DNA of 64,000 bases, taken from Clytia hemisphaerica (Eukaryota > Cnidaria > Hydrozoa > Leptothecata > Clytiidae). A program made the translations under genes and the position numbers. Position 1 is the first letter of the stretch; every line of letters starts with the position of its first letter. A model generated the notes under the pieces. It saw only the letters and a list, made by a program, of their open reading frames with translations. It ran no database searches and was not told the origin of the DNA. This document shows, piece by piece, positions 56,450 to 64,000 of the stretch. The stretch lies in the NCBI GenBank assembly GCA_902728285.1, contig CACVBU010000726.1:2187248-2251247 (forward strand), read 5' to 3'.

Positions 56450-56604
56450 TTCACGATATTCATGACGTAATGTTTTCTACGGAAAGATCCCGATTTTTGC
56501 CATTGGTGGCAGATTTTATACAAATTTTGTCTAGTTTAAATTTGTCACCACTGGCTAAAACCGGGGTATTTCCGTAGAAAACATTACGTTATGAATATCA
56601 TGAA
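56450..56604. mobile_element. MITE with ~36-bp inverted ends
   Basis: The ends TTCACGATATTCATGACGTA and the complement of TTCATGATATTCATAACGTA continue through ATGTTTTCTACGGAAA with two mismatches overall. The interior CCATTGGTGGCAGATTT faces an inverted counterpart. Confidence 0.75.
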
Positions 56605-57480
56605 GTGTAGGAATACTCTATTAGCTGTAGCCTAAAATGCCGTGCGCCGAGACTAGAAAATGGGATGTGCTGGTCACTTTCAAAGAAAAACCCACCACCT
56701 GGTAAAGAACAGCAGATATTTCGTACAAATGGCTCGCCGAATGCTTCTTTACCTACTCGTTACTTCTCGTTACTTCTTGTTCCTCGTTATAGTAACAACC
56801 TCTAATGGTGTATTGATAAACAAAGTGAAATGGAATTGATAACAGTATATCGACTTATTTCGATAAAGGCTCAGAGGTAACTTAGCTGCTGTCAATAACG
56901 TCTTGTTTATACAGTATGTTGAGAATGTTTCAGATACGATGGACAAATCGGAATAAAAAAAATTTATTGAGAAACAAACTTTGAATTATAACGAATTTAC
57001 AGTCATTTTCAAGATCGTACTAAAAAGAAGAAAATCATTTTGGTTTCAAAAACCTATGTTAAATCAGTCACATTTCAGTTAAAATGACTCCAATGAAAGG
57101 GAGGAAAGAAATCCTGGCAAATGGTTCCGTTCCATTTTCTATCGATACAGGGGATGGAAAAAAATTCCCAGGGGGTATAAAGGAGTATTTTTTTAAATAA
57201 TTTTCAGGAGCTACGTCAAAGGATATTCTGAAATTTTCAGGGGGTAAAAGACCAATTTTAAATCGTCCGCACTCATTTTTAAGGTATGAAAGAATTTTTC
57301 CAAGGGTTCTTTTGCAAATTTTCCCATTTTCCAAGAATCCTTTTCCCTTTCTATGGAAATTTAATGAAACAGCCCAAAGTTCTTCTATAACGTTTCGTAT
57401 ATCGTTGAATGAACGTTTAAACAATATTGCATGCTATCTCAATTCGGCAAACTGAATAGCTCCGTAGTGTTACAATACCT

Positions 57481-57691
57481 CGGGGGGGGGGTACTAGGGT
57501 TGCGAGCTGACAGGGGGTGCTGCCCGTCTATCAAATTAGACCAATATTGACCAAATCTCTATCTTTCCGGGAGTAAAAAGTTGAAATTTTCCTATTTCTC
57601 CGACCCTTAGCGGGACTTTGGAAATCCAAAAAGGTACCCTTAAGGGCGGTACATACCGTACCCTCCGTTTGCCTAAGTACTCCCCCGGGTG
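57481..57691. mobile_element. MITE of the GGGGGTACTAGG family
   Basis: The left end is CGGGGGGGGGGTACTAGGG and the right end GCCTAAGTACTCCCCCGGG. The flanks CAATACCT and CAATACTC (57473-57480 and 57692-57699) look like an 8-bp duplication with two changes, as in hAT elements. Confidence 0.7.
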
Positions 57692-58308
57692 CAATACTCT
57701 GCATTTCTTTCGCAATACTTCCACAATGGTGTGCTACGGTGGCCGAGGAGGGACACTCAAAATAAAAAAATAAATGCAAGATTATAAATTCCATTACAAA
57801 ACAAACAAAAACACAAACAAATACAAAATAAGAAATTCTAATACAAAAAAAAAAACATTACAAAAAAAAATTCAGAAACATAATGACGAATTTTCGAAAC
57901 AAAATAAACAATTTCAACAATACAAAGTACGATAAAATTTGTTAAGAAATTATAATGACAACTTCCAATTTACTAAAAACCTTTAAATCAATTTTTTCTA
58001 AAGTTCAAACTGTGGCTAGTAACACCCTCGATCCCAGAGCGAACACAGCTGATGTTTCTTTAAATATTATTTAAATGATGTTTGAATCAAAATATTTTGT
58101 CAGACAAAGGGCAGACAAAGTTCTATCATAATACATAAAATATTATGCATGTACGTAAAAAAAAGTGATTAACAATAATCAAAAGCACCAACTGAACTCC
58201 TTTTTTGGATGATAGTAAATTTTGATTTCATGGTTAACGTGATTTTGATAATTTCTGATAAATACAGTGGAGAGCCTGGGTGGAGAGTTATTTTGTCCAG
58301 ATTATAAT

Positions 58309-60289
58309 TCAAACATTTTGTACAAGAGGAGAAAGTTCGTTGTATTCATTTCTATTGTCTCTGACAAAAGAATCGTCAATATAAGCTGAAGGATTTTGCT
58401 TGATTTTGTTCAACATTTTTAACAACTTGTTCATATCTCTATCTGTCAGTTCTTCAAAGAAATTGATTCCATTCAACCAGAAATGCGGACATTGTTTTGA
58501 TTGGACGGCTTCAGTCACGTGTTTGAACAGCCAATAGAAACACTCCTCGATGTCATCTTCCCGCCAATAACTCGGTTCCGTTTTTTCTAACACATGCATG
58601 AAGATGCTTTTAAAATAATACGTACTTAGTTTGTTGCTGCATGGGATGAGAAAATCTTTGACAATAATTTTGAGACAAACAAAACATTTTCTAGCGGTTG
58701 GTTGGATTTCGTTTAGTAATGTGACTTCTGCTTTTGAGAATGAAAATCTCCAAGTTGTTTCCTTTTTATCTTTTGGATGTGACTTCGGAACCAAATGAAA
58801 CCCTTCTTGTACAATTTTCTCAACAAGATCGGAACAAGGCCATTTTCTTGTTCTTGTTAGCCAATCGGAATTTGTCGGCCATTTTTTAGCTTTAATGGAA
58901 AAAGTCATATCTACCAGGAAGCTTGAACCAGAAGTGTGTACTTTTATATTAATTGCTGGTCCTTTTCGACTAACTTTTAATACAGTAAAAAATACATGAA
59001 AAAATAACTTGCTTATTTGCGTACATGCACGTATTTTTTTTCCATTGTCAAGAAAAGGTAATCGATCTTCTGGCATATTCATGATAAATGTGTAAATCTT
59101 GCGTTTGATCTCTTTTGGTGAAACAATTGTGTTTGACATATTGCAATAAATTTTTGCAGAATCAGGCGGCGTATCTTCATTTCTAATTTCGTACTTTTCC
59201 CCACAACGGAAATCTGCTTGATTCATTTCATCGCAAATCATAAAGTCGTAATCAGTTAATAATGCATGTGTATTAGCCATTACACCCTCTTCCTGGCTCA
59301 TCTGGTAGTTTACGGTCAAAGGTATGTTGAGTCTTTCGCATGTGCTTCCAGTTAACATAAGGTCGAATGATTCAGCATATTCAAATTCTTTTGAAATTTC
59401 TTTAACGATCCATTCCATCGTATTCTTAGCGTGATATTTGATATTATTTAATTCAGCTAGAGTTGGAAAATCTTTATCAATTGTCAAAAGTTTTTGTTCT
59501 AATGAAACATTGTGCTTGAAATGAACATTGTAAAAGAGTTGGTATCGTTTGAATAAACGCCTATGCAATAAAGACCTGAAGCAAAACGAAATTAAAGTTT
59601 CTATGGCTAATATCAATGTCATTGAAATAATTATGAGCCATGTTTTGCTGTAATAAAACGGAACCAGTCCCAAAAAAACAATACAAATCACATAATATAC
59701 TATATATACAATTAAGGAGCCAGTCACACAACATACTAATACTGTTCTTGATCGGACAGTTCTGGCCACCACCCAGTAGAGAAAGCTTATCAATAAAGTG
59801 ATGCAAATGATTCCAAATACCTGTTAAAAAAAATTAAAAATCACATTTTCACTTTTAATAACAAAGGAGGCTCTCAAACATGTCAAAAAATATTAGTGGT
59901 TCAAGATCGAGTTTAACAATTACGAGCCTGGAACCCGGGGGAGGGGGCACTCGTAAGGACCGACCCACGGCATGTGCCGCCAAGGGTAGGTTTTTGAGAC
60001 CCTCGAAATGCACTATAAGATTGTACTTTTGATAGAGTCGTGAAAATATTGCAGCTCGTGAAAATATTGTCTCCCAATCCGCGAACGAATAAGCTTAACC
60101 TCGAAATTTAGTCCCCGCGAAAGTTTATCCCATAAGAATACCTATTACACAGCTTACCACGACGAGGCTGAATTTGAAAATAATCGAATAAACCGATGGT
60201 TCATCAATACCATCTGTTGTTGTTTCGTTGCCATTGGTGCTATTCCCCCAATTCGAACGGTTGGTATAAGTTGTCCTATTCATGTACAT
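58309..60289 (-). CDS. Multi-pass Mab-21/cGAS-like nucleotidyltransferase-fold protein
   Basis: Mab-21 proteins share the fold of cGAS; some (cGLRs) make cyclic dinucleotides as immune signals. Exons on - 60289-60158 and 59820-58309 join in phase 0 to 547 aa. The short N-terminus has four N-glycosylation sequons (NRT, NRS, NST, NET), suggesting it is lumenal or outside. Three hydrophobic segments follow (about 31-61, 70-100 and 104-125). The Mab-21 part has the activation-loop motif LMLTGSTCERLNIP (GS about 202-203), the acidic pair in TDYDFMI (234 and 236) and the third acid in FLVDMTFSI (348). These three positions correspond to the metal-binding triad of active cGAS. The C-terminal helical half has KKWPTNSDWL, TWRFSFSKAE and YWREDDIEECFYWLF. 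The cGAS zinc ribbon is not apparent. Ligand and product are unknown. Confidence 0.9.
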
Positions 60290-61980
60290 TTTTCTCGTAA
60301 TCTTTCTTTGATGCACCAAATTTAAATAAAAATTTTTTATTGATACTAAATATTAAAAGATGATAAAAATAAACGAGGAAAACGATAAAACTTCAATCGG
60401 ATTGGTTCTTGTGAGATAATATTTAGTGGATTTCGCGATTTTTTACCTCGCTAAAAAAAATGATTCAAAAAAAATTCAAAGTCATCTTTTGATAACCAAA
60501 ACCAAAACCATTTTGTACATAAAAACATTATATACGTAGAAAACTTGCTGGCAAAAGGGACTTTTTGTGTGTAGTTTCCCTCAGAAAATGAAAGTTAGAG
60601 ATTAATATAATGCACAGTGATGATGTTTTTTGTTTATCAACTTGCGATAAAAATCCAAGGATCAAATCGCACCAAAAATATGTCAATCAAAAGGCCTCGT
60701 ACGCATTTTTTTATAAGCAACCAGATTGATAAGGCTCAAGCCCTGATATCAGCTAATGACAATTATTATTATCTCATACAGGAAAAGCTTTTGGATAATT
60801 TTATTATTATATGGCATACGATAGCATTTGACCCAATTAGCATAGGATTGGTTATAACAGACCTCTCAGACATTGACCTAAAATACAAAGTTCTGGTTTT
60901 GCCTTTAAAAATATTTATTGGGAAATAATGACGATGTATCTTCAGTAGGTAATGATACGATCATGGATAAAGTTTCAAACCATGTCACTAGAATTGTTAT
61001 GTCGACAATCGATTTTATTGCGCTCTTTTGCCGCCATTTTTCTCGAACATGTCAGTATCAAGCTCAAACGGAAAGAGGTAAAGACCCTTGAAAAATGTAT
61101 GCTTTAATAATTTTGCTGTTTGTTGACATTTTTTGTTTACGTTCTTAAGATGAATAAATAAACGGGGCGAAACATGAAAGTGAGAGTTTCTTCCCGAATT
61201 GATTGATAGATAACTTTGGTATGACCTGGCCAATGATAGAATACTCTATCTTGTGCACCGTCGTGGAGTGTTAGAAATTTACGCTACAGCTCGTCTGCTG
61301 ATATAAAAGTGTATGTAGCTAGATTTCAAATAGCATGGCATGTTTTCGCACGTTAGATTATGACTGTTCCTACTGTCAGAAAAAGTTTTTGGTGTGGAAG
61401 AATTTTTTTTAGCTCATTGGGTAATAATCTCTTTCTAATATCTAGGTTTAATTTCGCGAGTCAGACCTTTGAAAAATACATGCTTTATTAATATTGCTGT
61501 TTGTTGACATTTTTTGTTTACGTTCACAAGAGGAATAGATAAACGGGGCGAAGCATGAAAGTGAGAGTACGTTAGATTATGACTGTTCCTACTGTCAAAA
61601 AAAGTTTTGGTGTGGAAGAACTTTTTTAGCTCATTGGGTAAAAATCTCTTCCTAATATCTAGGTTTAATAAATACAAGATTATATAATATACATACAGAT
61701 GAAAATTTACAATAAAAATCTTCCATAAAATGAAAGCCTAAATCTAATTGGTCTTTTTTTATTTCAGTGTGCTCGGAAAAATTTTAAATTCTTTTGACAA
61801 AATCTCCTTTAACATTCCCCTCCTCGCCTTGTTTCTATGGTACTTGGGGGAAATATTACCAAAGGTTTTTCAAAGGATTTCAAGAACAGAAGAATGTAAG
61901 ATTTTAACTGAAATTTCGGGAAAAATTGGCTCTAAACATTTAAAAATCTAATCTAAAGTTAATATACTGTAACACATTTA
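60290..61980. other. Intergenic region with a tandem duplication
   Basis: No convincing gene. It contains the duplicated segment at 61080-61670. The ORFs at 60617 and 61748 lack recognisable domains. Confidence 0.55.
61080..61670. repeat. Partial tandem duplication
   Basis: A segment with GAAAAATGTATGCTTTA, TTGCTGTTTGTTGACATTTT and AACGGGGCGAAACATGAAAG (61088-61188) recurs at 61467-61567. A second segment with TTAGATTATGACTGTTCCTA and TCTAATATCTAGGTTTAAT (61353-61452) recurs at 61571-61668. The second unit is shorter, having lost about 165 bp between the two blocks. Confidence 0.8.
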
Positions 61981-64000
61981 TCACACGGATGAATCGTCCC
62001 ATTTATTCGAAAAATAATGAGTTGTGGTTCCACTACCGACACCTCCACCGCTTCTTCTAGAAGTCACAAAGTTCATCGAGTCATCGTTAGTTTGTCTTTC
62101 AAAAGCACCCGACCTTTTGCTCATCGAGACTTTTTCATGCCGTCGTCGAGAAGGGCTTGAAGACTTGTGACGTCGACTATTGTTTGCGATAGTGTTAGTG
62201 GAGATGAAATTTCCAGTGTCTTCTTTATATCGTTTACTTTTTCTTGACGGTTTGATCAGTACCTTTCAGAAATATTGAAGTGAAGAGAATATTTCATTCA
62301 GAGATTTACTAAGTAGAAAAACTTGTAAAAAAGGATTGGGACTTCAAATATAGCAAGTGCTGCTGGGAGGCAGATTGCAAATCTTAGTATTCAGATTCAC
62401 AGAGAAATTTTCGCTTCAAGTTGTCAATCAAAAACGATTGATCAAACTTTATTATCTTTTCTTCCTACCTCCAAACATTGCTTCTCGTGACAAAGAGATG
62501 TTTGATTCAAAGTGACAAAGTTAACCGTTTCTAAGGCACTTTTTGAAAAAAAACCTTACATACTTAAAAACTTTAAAGACTTTCTACTATTATATACCTG
62601 GTCATAGATACCAGAATCATCGGTACTCCCGGACGCCCAACTCGCCATTTGTATTCGATCACGCCTCTCTTTAGACCGCCCTCGTGTTTCCACCAAAACA
62701 TCATCAAAATCATCCTCGTAAAAGCCATGATTATCTACCATGGTGGAGAAACGTTTCTCCTTTTTCGGTAACTTAAACTCAACAAAGTCTCTCTTTCGTG
62801 TTGGTCTTATAAAATGTTCATCCTCAACCAATGAGATGACCTTATCTCTTCTCCGTGGTGCTTTTATTTCAACAAATTCAGCTCCTCTACTCCTCCTTCG
62901 AGGCTCTTTGTATATTAGTTTTGCTTCTTTCTTAGTTCGCTTAGTTTTTGGTTTATCTTCCACTCGCAATGTGATAGGGAGTTCTTCGCCGACTCTTCGA
63001 ACAGATGATCTACTCTTTCGCCTAATTCCAAGACCATCGCTTTCACTATTCCTCCTTTCATGTCGAACACTGACTTTCGGGACTCGTCTGGTCTTGAAAA
63101 TGATCGGACTATCTACAAGTGCATCAGCGTATTGAAAATTGCGTTCTTTAGACCGCCCTCTTACCATCATTCTCTTTGGTCGACTGTAAGATGTGTTTCT
63201 CTCATCAATAGTTATTACTGAAGGTCTGTTGTCTCTGTACGTTTCAACTTTAACCTCCTCATCTAATGGGATATCCGCTAATGCTTGATGCGCAGCCGCT
63301 AGACTGTCCACGCGCTCTTCGGTATATGATTCTGTTTTGACAGATTTGTTGCCACTAAAATCGGATTGCATTTCGGGTGTTGCTTCATCGTTCTTTACAA
63401 AGCTTTCTTGGATGATTGACTCCGATATTTTTCTAGGGTCTGGTAAAGAGGTTGGTTTAAGATGAGAGGCGGTCCCTTGCAACGGTTGAGTGGGCCTATG
63501 AGGTGCCGCCAATACTCCTGTTTGTGGTACAGGGAGAGTGGCTTGTTGGTGAGGTGTCGGCAAAGTATCTTGGCTCTAAACAAGAAAATTGTGACGTTAA
63601 AATTCACTGATCTCTAATTAAGAAGTGACCCACTAAAATGAAAAAGTTTGTAACTTCGTAACATGACAATTATATAAGTAGCATCTTGTCTTGAGAAGTG
63701 GTCAAGAAGCAAAAGGACTTACCACATCGAGAATGCGTTTACAACACTTACACTTGCGTGACCTTGCTAATACGAAACACAAAACACAGCCTTAAAAAAT
63801 GAAATATTCTGACCTGTGGTAGAGCAGCTCCTTGAGGATAATCCTCAACATCGGAACCAAAGAACCCAGGGTCCATTTCACCTTCTTGTTGCTGGGCAAC
63901 GATCGGTCGTGCGTCTATTTCATCTACTGGTTGTAGTTGAGGAGCTGTTTCTGGTCCATCATTTGGCCGGTTGAAATTCATATCCGGTATTTCTGGTGGC
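61981..64000 (-). CDS. Unidentified charged low-complexity protein, C-terminal part (5' end outside window)
   Basis: Three exons on -: from beyond 64000 to 63814, 63575-62598, and 62262-61981 (stop TGA). All join in phase 0. I do not recognise the protein. The first part is acidic and Pro/Gln-rich (DPGFFGSDVEDYPQGA). The middle is strongly basic with Ser/Arg stretches, and RGRSKER occurs twice, about 170 residues apart. An acidic patch FYEDDFDDV separates basic blocks. The tail ends DDSSV, whose last three residues fit a class I PDZ-binding motif. This looks like the disordered cytoplasmic tail of a larger, possibly membrane-bound, scaffold or receptor, but no membrane segment lies inside the window. 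Splice sites are clear (CAG|GTCAGA, CAG|GTATAT). Confidence 0.75.

Larger units (their letters stand above)
56039..58308. other. Non-coding region between convergent ZNHIT3 and Mab-21-like genes
   Basis: It contains an ACGTT-rich cluster (56120-56205), the MITEs at 56450-56604 and 57481-57691, and a diverged GGTTCCGTTCCATT element near 57125-57376. The stretch 57700-58300 is A-rich with no gene. Confidence 0.6.

Overview
The window is animal nuclear DNA: AT-rich, with spliced genes bounded by GT-AG introns, and dense with DNA transposons and short palindromic elements. UNC80 (NALCN channel complex) and other animal gene families point to an invertebrate metazoan. The species cannot be fixed from this sequence.

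Cellular genes, left to right: (1) the 3' part of an UNC80-like gene on + (10 exons, 27-7661; every exon phase agrees); (2) a two-exon LicD/fukutin-type type II membrane protein on + (29668-30540); (3) a single-ORF GT31 beta-1,3-glycosyltransferase on + (34576-35712); (4) ZNHIT3 on + (37071-56038), whose last intron is 16.9 kb and holds several transposons plus a small orphan ORF on the same strand (49115-49693); (5) a multi-pass Mab-21/cGAS-like protein on - (58309-60289) with an apparently intact nucleotidyltransferase triad; (6) the 3' end of an unidentified, charged, low-complexity protein on - (61981-64000).

Most of the rest is mobile DNA. The best-resolved case is 12819-22617, a 9.8-kb element with 21-bp perfect terminal inverted repeats and a 6-bp target duplication. 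It carries an IS3EU-like DDE integrase gene (-) and an alpha-kinase gene (+), convergent. An intact 4.9-kb pogo-like transposon (13662-18541, TA duplication, nine-exon transposase) sits inside the alpha-kinase gene. Its terminal repeats hold a splice donor and a possible acceptor whose use would join the two halves of the kinase gene in frame. A third element (a 440-bp MITE) lies between the two outer genes.

Other mobile DNA: a 2.3-kb element with a 9-bp duplication carrying a PHD-finger/coiled-coil protein of LINE-ORF1 type (43832-46142); a 4.4-kb element with an 8-bp duplication and iterated CACCCGAC motifs (22999-27432); a 3.2-kb element carrying two arrays of a ~156-bp repeat (39100-42254); a 1-kb GC-rich foldback (11205-12239); a tRNA-like long inverted repeat (32077-32385); and a set of TA-flanked MITEs with CACG(T)n ends, each filled with its own iterated short motif.

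All splice models were read by eye from splice consensus, phase and family resemblance. No database search was possible.
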